Below, piece after piece: positions 36,880-46,220 of a DNA stretch of 64,000 bases. Origin of the DNA: Pseudomonadota bacterium (lineage in GTDB: Bacteria; Pseudomonadota; Gammaproteobacteria; Pseudomonadales; Azotimanducaceae); NCBI GenBank assembly GCA_022571415.1, contig JACZXW010000001.1, forward strand, positions 1 to 64,000. Reading direction: 5' to 3'. The notes below the pieces were generated by a model that saw nothing but the letters and a program-made list of their open reading frames with translations, made no database searches and was not told the origin of the DNA. The number at the start of each line of letters is the position of its first letter. The first letter of the stretch is position 1. Both the position numbers and the translations under genes were made by a program.

Positions 36880-38046
36880 TCAGGCTTCTTCGATTAACGA
36901 GCAAACAATGTTGCAGATCTGATCTGCTTCTTCGTCCGTAATGATGAGTGGTGGAAGGAGCCTGATTACGTTTTCAGAAGTGACATTGATTAAAAGACCA
37001 CGAGCCAGGGCTTTGCCTACCAGCTCGGTGCAATTTTTGTCCAGTTCTATGCCCAGCATCAGGCCCTTGCCTCGGATATCCTTTACGTTATTGAGTCCGC
37101 CCAGACGCTTCCTGAAATTTTCCTGCATGCGATCGCCGAGTTCGCGAGCACGGTCAGCGATATTGTTGTTTTTGATCTCATTAACCACGGTGAGACCAAC
37201 AGAACAGGCAAGCGGATTACCACCAAAGGTAGAACCGTGATTTCCTGGTTTGAATATTTCCGCAGCTTCTCCTCTGGCAAGGCAAACTCCAATTGGAAAA
37301 CCGTTGCCCAGTCCTTTTGCGGTGGTCACCAGGTCCGGCAGGATGCCTGATTGCTGGTAGCAGAAGTAGGTCCCGGTTCTGGCGTTTCCTGATTGAACTT
37401 CATCGAGAATCAGGAGCCAGTTGTGATCGTCGCATATTGCGCGCAGGTCTTTTAAGTAGTTGTCATCTGGTACCCGAATCCCGGCTTCGCCCTGTATTGG
37501 TTCGACCATCACGGCAACAATATTGTTGCTGTGGGCTGCGATCTGCCTGACTGCCTCTACATCGTCAAACGGCACGCGCACAAAGCCGTTGACCAGTGGT
37601 TCAAATCCGGCGTGTACTTTGCGGCTACCGGTCGCGGTTAAGGTGGCAAGGGTTCGTCCATGGAATGAGGCTTCAGTCACGATAATCGTTGGTTCTTCAA
37701 CGCCACGGTGCTTGCCGAACAAACGGGCTATTTTGATGGCGCATTCGTTTGCTTCAGCACCCGAGTTGCCAAAGAACATATTGTCCATGCCCGAAATTTC
37801 GGCTAGTGCTGCGGCCAGTTTTTCCTGTGCCGGTATGCGATACAAATTGGAGGTATGGAGCAGATGCGTACTCTGATCCGTCAGGGTTTTTGCCACAACA
37901 GGATTTGCATGGCCCAGGGCGACAACACCCAGACCGGACAAAGCATCCAGGTATCGATTGCCCTGCTCGTCGACTAGCCATGCGCCTTCCCCCCTCACAA
38001 AAGCGATATCTTGTCTGCCATAGGTCTGCATTAATGGATCTTTCAT
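36880..38046 (-). CDS. argD: Acetylornithine aminotransferase
   Basis: Class III PLP aminotransferase of 388 residues: MFFGNSGAEANECAIKIAR binds the cofactor phosphate, VEPIQGEAGI, ILDEVQSGNARTGTYF and the Schiff-base Lys in TTAKGLGNGFPIG are visible. It converts N-acetylglutamate semialdehyde to N-acetylornithine in arginine synthesis and may also act in lysine synthesis. The 91-base spacer to the divergent hyuB holds its promoter. argG is elsewhere in the window, so the arginine genes are scattered. Confidence 0.92.
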   Translation of the reverse strand: MKDPLMQTYGRQDIAFVRGEGAWLVDEQGNRYLDALSGLGVVALGHANPVVAKTLTDQSTHLLHTSNLYRIPAQEKLAAALAEISGMDNMFFGNSGAEANECAIKIARLFGKHRGVEEPTIIVTEASFHGRTLATLTATGSRKVHAGFEPLVNGFVRVPFDDVEAVRQIAAHSNNIVAVMVEPIQGEAGIRVPDDNYLKDLRAICDDHNWLLILDEVQSGNARTGTYFCYQQSGILPDLVTTAKGLGNGFPIGVCLARGEAAEIFKPGNHGSTFGGNPLACSVGLTVVNEIKNNNIADRARELGDRMQENFRKRLGGLNNVKDIRGKGLMLGIELDKNCTELVGKALARGLLINVTSENVIRLLPPLIITDEEADQICNIVCSLIEEA

Positions 38047-38137
38047 TTATCTGCCCGGAGGAAAAAGGGAGCGATGATAAACCAGTTTGGTTAAACTCCC
38101 AAATCGATTCGTGTGACGTTTTTGTCAGGGCATTTTT

Positions 38138-39676
38138 ATGTCTCCAATAGAACTTGCTATTCTTGTTAGCCGTGTTGAATCCATCTGCCGTGAGATGGGT
38201 GTTGTCTTACGCCAGGCAGCATTTTCCCCCAATATCAAAGACCGCCTGGACTTTTCCTGTGCCTTGTTCGATACCTCTGGCGAACTGTTTTCCCAGGCCG
38301 CCCATATACCGGTCCATCTGGGAAGTATGGCGTATGCCATGCGGGATATTGTGACAGGTGTGGATTGGCAAGACGGCGATATACTAGCCTTGAACGATCC
38401 GTTTCTTGGCGGCACACACCTGCCCGATGTCACCCTGGTTTCCCCGCTTTTCATCGACGGCGAGTTGCTTGGATTCGTGGCTAATCGTGCCCATCATGCG
38501 AATATTGGTGCCAGCAGTCCTGGCTCCATGCCGATCTCCACGACCTTGGAAGAAGAAGGATTGATTATTCCGCCCACCTTGTTGGTGAAGGCGGGTCAGG
38601 TGGTGGTGGAAGAAATGGAGAAACTGGGGGGCCTGAAGGGAGCAGATGTGAGCGGAGATTTTGCCGCTCAGATGAGTGCCAACAGGGTTGGCGTTGATCG
38701 CCTGTCAAAACTGGTGAATAAAATGGGGGTCGGCAGGTTTTTGGATGGAATCGATGAAATCAACGCCTATGGCGAGCGATTGGCGAAAGCAGCACTCAAA
38801 TCTATTCCCAAGGGTCGATACAGGTTTTCCGACCTGATGGATGACGATGGCTGCGGCACCGAAAACGTCGAAATCCGTGTGACCATTGATATTGAAGACA
38901 ATAGAATTAAAGTCGATTTCGACGGAACTTCGACACAGGTAAAAGGCAATATTAACTGCCCTCTGTCCGTTGCCGCAGCAGCGGTGTTTTATTGCTTCAG
39001 GTGTTTGCTCCCGGAAAATACTCCGGCATGTGCCGGAGTGTTCAGATTTATCGACCTTCGTGCCCCGGTTGGATCGCTGGTCAATGCGACAAGACCAGCT
39101 GCTACCGCTGCGGGAAATGTTGAAACTTCCATGCGTATCGTTGACGTTGTACTGGGTGCATTGGCAATTGCGATTCCCCGGGTTATTCCCGCCGCCAGTC
39201 AGGGTACGATGAACAATGTCGCGATGGGGAGCCACGAGTCCAGCCAGCCCTGGGATTATTATGAAACTATTGCTGGAGGCAGTGGCGCCAGTTACAGGAC
39301 TGCCGGTGCCTCGGCTGTGCAATCCCACATGACCAACACTTTGAACACACCGATTGAAAGTCTCGAGATGCATTACCCGCTTCGCATTCGCAGCTACAGC
39401 ATCCGCCGCGGATCAGGTGGTAAGGGGCGTTTTCAGGGGGGCGATGGACTAGTTCGTGAGTTTGAATTTCTTGAACCGGCTGAAGTTACCCTGATCACGG
39501 AGCGCCGAAGACACGCACCCTGGGGGCTTGAGGGAGGTGATCCAGGTAAAACCGGAAGAAACTCACTGGATGGCGAGACCCTGCCTGCCAAATGCCACAT
39601 CAATGTTGAGAGGGGCCAGGTTCTCAGGGTGGAAACACCCGGCGGCGGTGGATTTGGTTATTTGGGGTCGGAGTAA
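38138..39676 (+). CDS. Hydantoinase B/oxoprolinase subunit, orphan, with repeat-derived end
   Basis: HyuB-family protein of 512 residues (VESICREMGVVLRQAAFSPNI, LFSQAAHIPVHLGSM, WQDGDILALNDPFLGGTHLPD, RRGSGGKGRFQGGDGLVREF). Such proteins normally pair with a HyuA subunit in ATP-dependent hydrolysis or carboxylation of hydantoin, oxoproline or ketones; no hyuA is in the window. The reading frame should end near GGGFGY, but the last codons LGSE and the stop TAA come from a REP-like repeat. The activity without a partner is unclear. Confidence 0.87.
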   Translation: MSPIELAILVSRVESICREMGVVLRQAAFSPNIKDRLDFSCALFDTSGELFSQAAHIPVHLGSMAYAMRDIVTGVDWQDGDILALNDPFLGGTHLPDVTLVSPLFIDGELLGFVANRAHHANIGASSPGSMPISTTLEEEGLIIPPTLLVKAGQVVVEEMEKLGGLKGADVSGDFAAQMSANRVGVDRLSKLVNKMGVGRFLDGIDEINAYGERLAKAALKSIPKGRYRFSDLMDDDGCGTENVEIRVTIDIEDNRIKVDFDGTSTQVKGNINCPLSVAAAAVFYCFRCLLPENTPACAGVFRFIDLRAPVGSLVNATRPAATAAGNVETSMRIVDVVLGALAIAIPRVIPAASQGTMNNVAMGSHESSQPWDYYETIAGGSGASYRTAGASAVQSHMTNTLNTPIESLEMHYPLRIRSYSIRRGSGGKGRFQGGDGLVREFEFLEPAEVTLITERRRHAPWGLEGGDPGKTGRNSLDGETLPAKCHINVERGQVLRVETPGGGGFGYLGSE

Positions 39677-39772
39677 AAACTCAACGTTTTCAACGGAAGA
39701 TTACAAAAATTAGGAAGAGTTTTTACTCCGACCCCATATTTACGACCCCAAATTTACTCCGACCCCAAATTA
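39661..39772. repeat. REP-like hairpin R1 (GGGGTCGGAGTAA type)
   Basis: The left arm at 39661-39682 reads TTTGGGGTCGGAGTAAAAAC..., and an inverted copy follows at 39717-39736, with two more inverted half-copies up to 39772. The left arm supplies codons LGSE and the stop of hyuB. The motif resembles REPs linked to RAYT/Y1-type transposases, none of which is in this window. Confidence 0.88.
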
Positions 39773-39822
39773 GCGTTAAAATTGTCGTTTCAACCTTCGA
39801 GTCAGCTACAGGTAACAGTCAA

Positions 39823-40152
39823 ATGGACATCATGGAAACCATCAAAGCGCAGATTGAGAGCAACCCGATTCTCATTTATATGAAAGGTTCCCCAGAGCAG
39901 CCACAGTGCGGATTTTCGGCTCAGTCGACCCAGATACTGATGGCCTGTGGTGAAAAATTTTCCTATATCGATATACTGACGAATCCCGATATTCGTGAGC
40001 ATCTGCCACGATACTCTGACTGGCCCACGTTTCCGCAGTTGTTTATCGACGGTGAGCTTGTGGGAGGCTGTGACATCATCACAGAGATGTACGAGAGTGG
40101 CGAATTGGCTCCGATGATCAAGGATGTCGCTGAAAAAGTGGCAAATGAATAG
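39823..40152 (+). CDS. grxD: Monothiol glutaredoxin, Grx4 family
   Basis: A 109-residue CGFS-type glutaredoxin: YMKGSPEQPQCGFSAQSTQ has the single active Cys, followed by TFPQLFIDGELVGGCDI. It binds a [2Fe-2S] cluster as a homodimer and with BolA, acting in cluster trafficking and iron sensing. ATG 39823 is used (AGGTAAC upstream); ATG 39832 is possible. Only 24 bases separate it from the rubrerythrin gene, forming a redox group. Confidence 0.95.
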   Translation: MDIMETIKAQIESNPILIYMKGSPEQPQCGFSAQSTQILMACGEKFSYIDILTNPDIREHLPRYSDWPTFPQLFIDGELVGGCDIITEMYESGELAPMIKDVAEKVANE

Positions 40153-40176
40153 CGAATTAGATATAGAGGTACAAAA

Positions 40177-40596
40177 ATGTATCTGGAAGGTAGCAAGACT
40201 GAACAAAATCTCAAGGATGCTTTCGCGGGTGAATCCCAGGCGAATCGGCGCTATCTCTATTTCGCCGCTAAAGCCGATGTCGAGGGCTATAACGATGTAT
40301 CTACCGTGTTTCGATCAACCGCGGAAGGTGAAACGTGTCACGCACATGGCCATCTGGAATATCTTGAGGCGACGGGTGACCCCGCAACCGGATTGCCCAT
40401 TGGCCCCACATCCGACAACCTGAAAGCAGCCATTGCCGGTGAAACCCATGAATACACTGACATGTATCCAGGTATGGCCAAGGCCGCGCGTGATGAGGGT
40501 TTTGGGGAAATAGCGGACTGGATGGAGACACTTGCCAAAGCGGAACGGTCCCATGCCAACCGTTTCCAGAAAGCACTGGACGGACTTGACGATTAA
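40177..40596 (+). CDS. Rubrerythrin, ferritin-like domain only
   Basis: A 139-residue di-iron four-helix protein ([73 protein letters not shown]) with ExxH/ExxR ligands. The C-terminal rubredoxin domain is absent, so it must take electrons from another protein, perhaps the iron-sulfur protein encoded next. It probably removes peroxide. RBS AGAGG precedes ATG 40177. Confidence 0.92.
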   Translation: MYLEGSKTEQNLKDAFAGESQANRRYLYFAAKADVEGYNDVSTVFRSTAEGETCHAHGHLEYLEATGDPATGLPIGPTSDNLKAAIAGETHEYTDMYPGMAKAARDEGFGEIADWMETLAKAERSHANRFQKALDGLDD

Positions 40597-40611
40597 CCTG
40601 TTGCAGCGACC

Positions 40612-41952
40612 ATGAGCCGCGAAGGGAGTCTCGATGCCCCTATCCGACATCCGCTGGGTCAGGATAAACGGGAGTTTTTCGACGAGGATCGACTGGATAA
40701 AGAACTAGAGCGTATTTTCGGAATCTGTCATGGTTGCCGGCGCTGCTTCAGCCTTTGTGAGACTTTCCCGACCTTGTTTGATCTTGTAGACGAATCGGAA
40801 ACCATGGAAGTCGATGGTGTGGCCAAGGAAGACTATGACAAGGTCATTGATCACTGTTATCAATGTGATATGTGTTATCAGACAAAATGCCCCTATGTGC
40901 CCCCGCACGAGTGGAATGTAGATTTCCCGCATCTGATGCTCCGGGCGAAAGCCGTAAAATTCAAGAAAAACGAGAGTAAGTTTCGCGACAGGCTGATAAC
41001 TTCAACCGACTTGATGGGGGCCGTTATCAGCACACCCGGGATCGCTCAGGCCGCCAATAGGGTCAACAAAATGAAGCCTTTCAGGAAATTGTTGGACTTC
41101 GTGTTGCAGATCCATCCTGACGCCAGCTTGCCTGAATATCAAAGCAATACCCTGAACAGGCGTACAAGAAAGCATGTCCCCGCTGATATCAAAGTCAAGC
41201 AAACCGAAAGCACTCGCGGCAAGGTGGCGCTGTTTGCCACCTGTTATGGAAACTATAATGCGCCGGAACTGGGACAGGATCTTGTTCAGATTTTTGAACA
41301 CAATGGAATTCCCGTTAAAATAATAAGGGATGCACGTTGTTGCGGTATGCCAAAATACGAACTGGGCGACCTCGACACCGTGGAAAAATTGAAGCGCCAT
41401 AACATTCCTGTGCTGGCGAGGTTGGTTGATGAAGGCTACGATCTGGTTACCTTGATCCCTTCCTGCACACTGATGTTTAAACAGGAACTGCCCTTAATGT
41501 ATCCAGATGAGTCGAGGGTAAAGAAGGTGCAACAGGCGATGTTCGACCCCTTTGAGTACCTGATGTTGAGGCACAAAGAGGGCTTACTGAAAACTGACTT
41601 CAACAATTCTCTTGGGAAAGTTGCCTACCAGGTAGCGTGTCACCAGCGAGTGCAGAATATTGGAATGAAAACCCGGGATATTCTGCAGCTGATCCCTGGT
41701 ACTGAGATTGTTCCTATTGAAAGATGTACCGGGCACGATGGCACCTACACGTTCAAATCAGAAAAACACGAAGCAGCCATGAAAATCCTGAAGCCAGTCG
41801 TTAGCAGAGTGCAGCAAAGCGAGGCGGCCCATTACACCAGTGATTGTGCGATGGCAGGAGCTCATATCGCGCACGGATTAGCAGATGGCACCAAAGCGAC
41901 CCACCCTCTCAGCCTGCTGAAATATGCCTATGGAAGTTTGGGGTCGGAGTAA
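40612..41952 (+). CDS. Heterodisulfide reductase-related iron-sulfur oxidoreductase
   Basis: A 446-residue GlpC/HdrD-like protein: two [4Fe-4S] motifs (CHGCRRCFSLCETFP and CYQCDMCYQTKCPYVPP) followed by CCG-type domains (ARCCGMPKYELGD, PSCTLMFKQELP, ERCTGHDGTYTF). It is the usual neighbour of the short rubrerythrin and is proposed to feed it electrons. In relatives a DUF3501 gene often follows; here the gene ends inside a REP-like hairpin that supplies LGSE and TAA after SLLKYAYG, and DUF3501 is absent. Confidence 0.88.
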   Translation: MSREGSLDAPIRHPLGQDKREFFDEDRLDKELERIFGICHGCRRCFSLCETFPTLFDLVDESETMEVDGVAKEDYDKVIDHCYQCDMCYQTKCPYVPPHEWNVDFPHLMLRAKAVKFKKNESKFRDRLITSTDLMGAVISTPGIAQAANRVNKMKPFRKLLDFVLQIHPDASLPEYQSNTLNRRTRKHVPADIKVKQTESTRGKVALFATCYGNYNAPELGQDLVQIFEHNGIPVKIIRDARCCGMPKYELGDLDTVEKLKRHNIPVLARLVDEGYDLVTLIPSCTLMFKQELPLMYPDESRVKKVQQAMFDPFEYLMLRHKEGLLKTDFNNSLGKVAYQVACHQRVQNIGMKTRDILQLIPGTEIVPIERCTGHDGTYTFKSEKHEAAMKILKPVVSRVQQSEAAHYTSDCAMAGAHIAHGLADGTKATHPLSLLKYAYGSLGSE

Positions 41953-42013
41953 AAACTCCACGGAAAGTCAAAGCTTGCACGTTTAGTGCTTGGAGTTTTT
42001 ATTCCGACCCCAA
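41938..42013. repeat. REP-like hairpin R2 shared by two convergent genes
   Basis: Arms of 23 bp (41938-41960 and 41991-42013, one mismatch) around a 30-base loop. The left arm gives the plus-strand iron-sulfur gene its final LGSE codons and TAA 41950-41952; the right arm gives rnt, on the minus strand, its final KLGSE and TAA 41999-42001. One hairpin therefore ends both convergent genes. Confidence 0.92.
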
Positions 42014-42637
42014 TTTTCCCTTGGACCCAAAAGCTCCGCGCCACTTGTTCACGATGGTACAGAATATTTCTGCTGTCTTGTCACAATCGTATCGGGCGGA
42101 ATGTGCTTCTTCGGATTCGAAATCAATGCCTGCGGCAGCGCAGGCACGGGCCAGAACGGTTTGACCGTAGGCAAGGCCGCACAAGGTGGCGGTATCAAAT
42201 GAGGAGAAGGGGTGAAAGGGAATACGCTTGAGATGACAACGTTCAGCGGCAACGTTGATGAAACCCTGATCAAAGGAAGCATTGTGGGCCACCATGATGG
42301 CGCGGTTGCAGCCGGTGCGTTTGATTTCTTTTCGTATGGCTTGGAATATCTCTCCCAGGGCCTTCGATTCCGAAACGGCCATACGAAGGGGGCTGAATGG
42401 ATCAATGCCGGTAAACTCCAGGGAAGCTTGTTCAATATTTGCCCCTTCAAAAGGTTCGATGTTGTAGAAATATCGTTCCCCCGGTACTAAAAGACCAGAA
42501 TCATCCATCGTAATGATGACGGCAGCGCATTCCAGCAACGCGTCCGTCTTGCTGTTGAAGCCCCCCGTTTCCAGATCCACGACCACAGGCAGGTAACCTC
42601 GGAATCGATGTGCAATGGGTAGTTTGTCTTCGCTCAA
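41999..42637 (-). CDS. rnt: Ribonuclease T
   Basis: DEDDh 3'-5' exoribonuclease that trims tRNA CCA ends and other stable RNAs. Exo motifs: VVVDLETGGFN (D and E), MVAHNASFDQGF, and HSARYDCDKTAE (H and D). TTG 42637 gives a 212-residue protein close to E. coli RNase T (215); AGGA lies just upstream within the end of pyrC, and the longer frame to 42730 lies inside pyrC. The last codons KLGSE come from REP-like element R2. Gene order pyrC-rnt fits pseudomonads. Confidence 0.92.
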   Translation of the reverse strand: MSEDKLPIAHRFRGYLPVVVDLETGGFNSKTDALLECAAVIITMDDSGLLVPGERYFYNIEPFEGANIEQASLEFTGIDPFSPLRMAVSESKALGEIFQAIRKEIKRTGCNRAIMVAHNASFDQGFINVAAERCHLKRIPFHPFSSFDTATLCGLAYGQTVLARACAAAGIDFESEEAHSARYDCDKTAEIFCTIVNKWRGAFGSKGKLGSE

Positions 42638-42638
42638 T

Positions 42639-43682
42639 CTATTTTCCTGGTGTGACAAGCCAGCGAATTTGCTTACCACTTCTGATCGGGACCAGTTCAT
42701 CCGGACCGAATGGCAGGGACACCGGCACATCCCAAGTCTGTTCTAACAACGTAATAGTGTCTGAATTTCTGGGTAACCCGTAAAAATCCGACCCATGATG
42801 GCTTGCAAAACCTTCTAGCTGCTCCAGCTTGTCAATGGAATCAAATGCCTCCGCGTAAAGTTCAATCGCTGCGTGAGCTGTATAGCTTCCAGCGGCGCAG
42901 CCGCAAATATTTTCCTTGGCTGCGCGCGGATGAGGGGCGGAATCGGTTCCAAGGAAAAACTTCGGGTTCCCGGACGTGGCGGCGTTCAGCAACGCCCGTT
43001 GATGCTCCTTTCGCTTCAATACAGGAAGACAATAAAAAATCGGTTTCACGCCGCCAGCGAGAAGGTCGTTTCGATTAAACAGCAGGTGGTGTGCGGTGAT
43101 TGTTGCTGCGACCAAATCTGGTGCCTGCAGTACAAATTCAACCGCCTGTCTGGTGGTGATGTGTTCGAATATGATTTTCAACGAGGGGAAGGCATCTACA
43201 ATGGGTCGTAATTGTTGTTCGATAAATACGGCTTCGCGGTCAAAGATGTCAACATCATTGTCTGTAACCTCGCCGTGAACAGCCAAAGGCATACCGTGCT
43301 TCTGCATGGCTTCGAAGGTGGGATACAGGCTCTTTACTGTTTCAATACCTGTCTCGGCATTGGTGGTGGAACCTGCGGGGTAGAGCTTGAAGGCGCTGAT
43401 GAATCCAGATTGGCTGGCCCGCACAACGGAACCTTCATCGGTCTCGTCTGTTAGATATAATGTCATCAGTGGTGAAAAGCAGGAATTGTCAGGTACTAAC
43501 GAAACAATTCGGTCGCGATACTGTCGCGCCTGGTCCACGTCCGAAACGGGTGGGACGAGGTTAGGCATAACGATCGCGCGACCGAAATAGCGACTGATAT
43601 CACGCACGGTGGATGGCAGATAATCACCATCCCTTAAGTGAACGTGCCAGTCATCTGGGCGGGTGATCGTCAAGGTACGCAT
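42639..43682 (-). CDS. pyrC: Dihydroorotase
   Basis: Zinc amidohydrolase of 347 residues, type II dihydroorotase closing carbamoyl-aspartate to dihydroorotate in pyrimidine synthesis. [13 protein letters not shown] holds the two metal His, [12 protein letters not shown] the carbamylated Lys, VHGEVTD and FEHITT further ligand His residues, and LGTDSAPH the catalytic Asp. RNase T starts one base after its stop. Confidence 0.96.
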   Translation of the reverse strand: MRTLTITRPDDWHVHLRDGDYLPSTVRDISRYFGRAIVMPNLVPPVSDVDQARQYRDRIVSLVPDNSCFSPLMTLYLTDETDEGSVVRASQSGFISAFKLYPAGSTTNAETGIETVKSLYPTFEAMQKHGMPLAVHGEVTDNDVDIFDREAVFIEQQLRPIVDAFPSLKIIFEHITTRQAVEFVLQAPDLVAATITAHHLLFNRNDLLAGGVKPIFYCLPVLKRKEHQRALLNAATSGNPKFFLGTDSAPHPRAAKENICGCAAGSYTAHAAIELYAEAFDSIDKLEQLEGFASHHGSDFYGLPRNSDTITLLEQTWDVPVSLPFGPDELVPIRSGKQIRWLVTPGK

Positions 43683-43833
43683 GGCGCGGATTGTAACATT
43701 TCTGTAGACCCCTTTTTCTGGTAGTCGTCCTGATTTAGTTGGTTATCCTGGTTGACTGACCGGAAGGCAATATCAATTTGGCTGGATTGGGCGCTATAAC
43801 TTTGGCGTTTTATTATCAATCTCGGTTTCACTC

Positions 43834-43981
43834 GCAGAAGGCTTGCCCAGGCCTCTCTCCTCCGCTGGCTTGCGGCCCTCCGGCCCTGCCTTCACTACGG
43901 CAGAAGCCCTTGCAGGTCTTCTTCCTTCGTTCAGCGCTGCGCTTTAACGGCTACGGAGAGAGGCCTGGGCAAGCCTTCTGC
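43834..43981. repeat. Palindromic element B1
   Basis: Perfect 27-bp inverted arms (43834-43860, 43955-43981; GCAGAAGGCTTGCCCAGG...) enclose a 94-bp GC-rich module. Reverse-complemented, the module matches that of B2 (GTAGCCGT(T/A)AAAGCG at one end, CCGCAAGCCAGCGG-like at the other), though the arms of B1 and B2 are unrelated. The 655-base pyrC-argG gap holds B1, B2 and the argG promoter region; the rest shows nothing recognisable and no coding frame is credible. Confidence 0.9.
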
Positions 43982-44036
43982 TAGGGTTCTGAACACTACT
44001 AACGTTTCAATGTATTCCGATTCAAGTTAGAGCAGA

Positions 44037-44195
44037 AGAAAATATCAACAGGTTCCCTTGCCGTAGCCGTAAAAGCGAAGCACCGAGTGACGAGGGAGGG
44101 GGCCGCCATCGGACCCGCAGGGGCTCGTGAGGAAGTGAGGGCAGGCCGGCGGGCTGCAAGCCAGCGGGAGGCAAGGGAACCTGTTGATATTTTCT
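44037..44195. repeat. Palindromic element B2
   Basis: Perfect 26-bp inverted arms (44037-44062, 44170-44195; AGAAAATATCAACAGG...) enclose a 107-bp module in the opposite orientation to that of B1, 55 bases away. Interior landmarks are GTAGCCGTAAAAGCG, GGGCAGGCCGGCGGG and GCAAGCCAGCGGG. Arms differ from B1 while the centre is shared, so the arms are not ordinary terminal repeats of one transposon. Confidence 0.9.
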
Positions 44196-44269
44196 GGATC
44201 TACTCAATCGGTCTGCTACTTGATTTCTATTTTGTTGGGTGCATATTCCAAACACTTGTATCTAGTGGT

Positions 44270-44297
44270 TTGCGATGGGTCAAACATGTACTATAGC
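44270..44297 (+). promoter_or_regulatory. Candidate sigma-70 promoter for argG
   Basis: TTGCGA (44270-44275) and TATAGC (44292-44297) are 16 bases apart and end about 40 bases before the argG ATG. Good -35 but weak -10; no operator such as an ARG box was identified with confidence. Confidence 0.4.
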
Positions 44298-44337
44298 GCC
44301 CTTTCTTTTTGCACTCTGGCACGAAGGTAGGCAGAAG

Positions 44338-45558
44338 ATGAGTGAAATAGACAAGGTGGTGTTAGCCTATTCGGGGGGACTGGATACTTCCGTCATTCTC
44401 AAGTGGTTGCAGGAAACCTACGATTGCGAGGTCGTCACATACACTGCCGACCTGGGTCAGGGAGAGGAACTGGAACCTGCTCGTGAAAAAGCCGCCAGCA
44501 TGGGTGTGAAGGAAATCTATATTGATGATGTGCGTGAAGAATTTGCACGCGACTTCGTATTCCCCATGTTTCGTTGCAATACTGTCTATGAAGGCGAGTA
44601 TTTGTTGGGGACGAGTATCGCCAGACCGTTGATTGCGAAACGGCTGATCGATATTGCCAATGAAACCGGAGCTCAGGCGATAGCCCATGGTGCAACGGGT
44701 AAAGGTAATGACCAGGTGCGATTTGAATTGGGGGCTTATGCGCTCAAGCCGGATATTAAGGTGATAGCGCCGTGGCGTGAGTGGGAATTAACCTCCCGTG
44801 AATCGCTGATGGAATATTGTGAAAAGCACCAGATCAAGGTCGAGCAGAAACACGAAAGTGGCAAGTCTCCTTATTCGATGGATGCGAACCTGCTGCATAT
44901 TTCATACGAGGGTGGGATTCTTGAAGATCCTAATGTAGAACCCGAAGAGTCCATGTGGCTGTGGTCGGTTTCTCCCGAGGCTGCACCGGACAGGCCCACC
45001 TATATCGACTTAACCTATAAAAATGGTGATGCTACCGGGATTGATGGCGTTACCATGACGCCGGCTGAAGTACTGGTGCACCTTAATAAAGTTGGTGGTG
45101 ACAATGGTGTAGGCAGGGTTGATATCGTTGAAAACAGATACGTGGGTATGAAGGCGCGGGGTTGTTATGAAACCCCCGGGGGCACTATTTTGTTAAAGGG
45201 TCATCGAGCTATTGAATCTATCACACTGGACCGTGAGCTGGCTCATCTGAAGGACGAGTTGATGCCGAGATATGCGAACCTGATTTATAATGGTTATTGG
45301 TGGTCGCCGGAACGAAAAGCAATGCAGGCGCTAATTGATGATTCGCAACGGTACGTGACCGGCACAGTTCGATTAAAGCTTTACAAAGGTAATGTCATGG
45401 TAGTTGGCAGGGAGTCCAGTAGCGACAGCCTGTATGACAGTGACGTTGTAACCTTTGAAGATGATGCAGGTGAGTACGATCAGGCTGATGCGGCAGGTTT
45501 TATCAAGCTGAACGCGTTGCGCTTGAAGATCGCAAGCAAGAAAGGCAGAAAATTATAG
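44338..45558 (+). CDS. argG: Argininosuccinate synthase
   Basis: A 406-residue ligase joining citrulline and aspartate with ATP in arginine synthesis. [18 protein letters not shown] is the ATP pyrophosphatase loop; [33 protein letters not shown] and [20 protein letters not shown] are hallmarks. ATG 44338 ([14 protein letters not shown]) is chosen over an in-frame ATG at 44275 that would overlap the promoter candidate. A small GGGA-TCT-TCCC hairpin lies between its stop and that of convergent nth. Confidence 0.97.
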   Translation: MSEIDKVVLAYSGGLDTSVILKWLQETYDCEVVTYTADLGQGEELEPAREKAASMGVKEIYIDDVREEFARDFVFPMFRCNTVYEGEYLLGTSIARPLIAKRLIDIANETGAQAIAHGATGKGNDQVRFELGAYALKPDIKVIAPWREWELTSRESLMEYCEKHQIKVEQKHESGKSPYSMDANLLHISYEGGILEDPNVEPEESMWLWSVSPEAAPDRPTYIDLTYKNGDATGIDGVTMTPAEVLVHLNKVGGDNGVGRVDIVENRYVGMKARGCYETPGGTILLKGHRAIESITLDRELAHLKDELMPRYANLIYNGYWWSPERKAMQALIDDSQRYVTGTVRLKLYKGNVMVVGRESSSDSLYDSDVVTFEDDAGEYDQADAAGFIKLNALRLKIASKKGRKL

Positions 45559-45575
45559 GGATCTTCCCTAACGCC

Positions 45576-46220
45576 CTAATCGTCCAGGTCCTTCTTCTTT
45601 AGTTTATATTCACACAGATCGTAAACCACACAAGCGCCGCATCGAGGACTGCGTGCGGTGCACACGTATCGACCGTGGAGGATCAACCAGTGGTGTGCAT
45701 CGCGAATGAATTCGTCCGGGATGACCTTTAACAGTTTTTCTTCAACTTGCAGCACTGTCTTTCCAGGTGCAAATCTGGTTCGGTTGGAAATCCTGAAAAT
45801 ATGGGTATCCACCGCCATGGTCGGCTCGCCAAACGCGGTGTTCAGCACAACGTTAGCTGTTTTTCTGCCGACTCCCGCCAGAGCTTCGAGTTCCTTTCTT
45901 GTTCGAGGTACGACAGATTGATGCCGGTCAATCAGCATTTTGCAGGTCTTAATAATGTTGCTTGCCTTTGTGTTGAATAACCCGATGGTTTTGATGTAGC
46001 TCTTTAGCTTCTTTTCCCCAAGCTCGTAAATGGATTCGGGAGTGTTGGCGACTGAAAACAGTATCGAAGTTGCCTTGTTTACACTCACATCGGTAGCTTG
46101 TGCGGAAAGAATGACAGAGATTAGAAGCTCGAACGTTGAGCCGTATTTTAACTCCGTGGTTGGCGTAGGATTTTCCTGCCTCAGTCTGGCAAGGAACTGA
46201 AACCGTTTATCGGCATTCAC
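45576..46220 (-). CDS. nth: Endonuclease III
   Basis: DNA glycosylase/AP lyase for oxidised pyrimidines, 214 residues. The helix-hairpin-helix ALAGVGRKTANVVL carries the catalytic Lys, TMAVDTHIFRISNRT the catalytic Asp, and C-x6-C-x2-C-x5-C (CTARSPRCGACVVYDLC) the [4Fe-4S] loop. GTG 46220 is the likely start since it overlaps the rsxE stop (GTGA) and matches the E. coli length; ATG 46253 would extend into rsxE. The rsx-nth link is conserved in gammaproteobacteria. Confidence 0.95.
   Translation of the reverse strand: MNADKRFQFLARLRQENPTPTTELKYGSTFELLISVILSAQATDVSVNKATSILFSVANTPESIYELGEKKLKSYIKTIGLFNTKASNIIKTCKMLIDRHQSVVPRTRKELEALAGVGRKTANVVLNTAFGEPTMAVDTHIFRISNRTRFAPGKTVLQVEEKLLKVIPDEFIRDAHHWLILHGRYVCTARSPRCGACVVYDLCEYKLKKKDLDD

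Noticed and set aside
38705-39373. 222-codon antisense frame in hyuB
   Set aside because: No family signature and full overlap with the conserved HyuB protein.
43778-43984. Plus-strand frame across element B1
   Set aside because: It reads through the inverted arms and GC-rich module; composition reflects the repeat, not a protein.
44037-44195. Integron attC site or phage attachment site
   Set aside because: The arms are long and site-specific, without attC-type core motifs, and no integrase is in the window.
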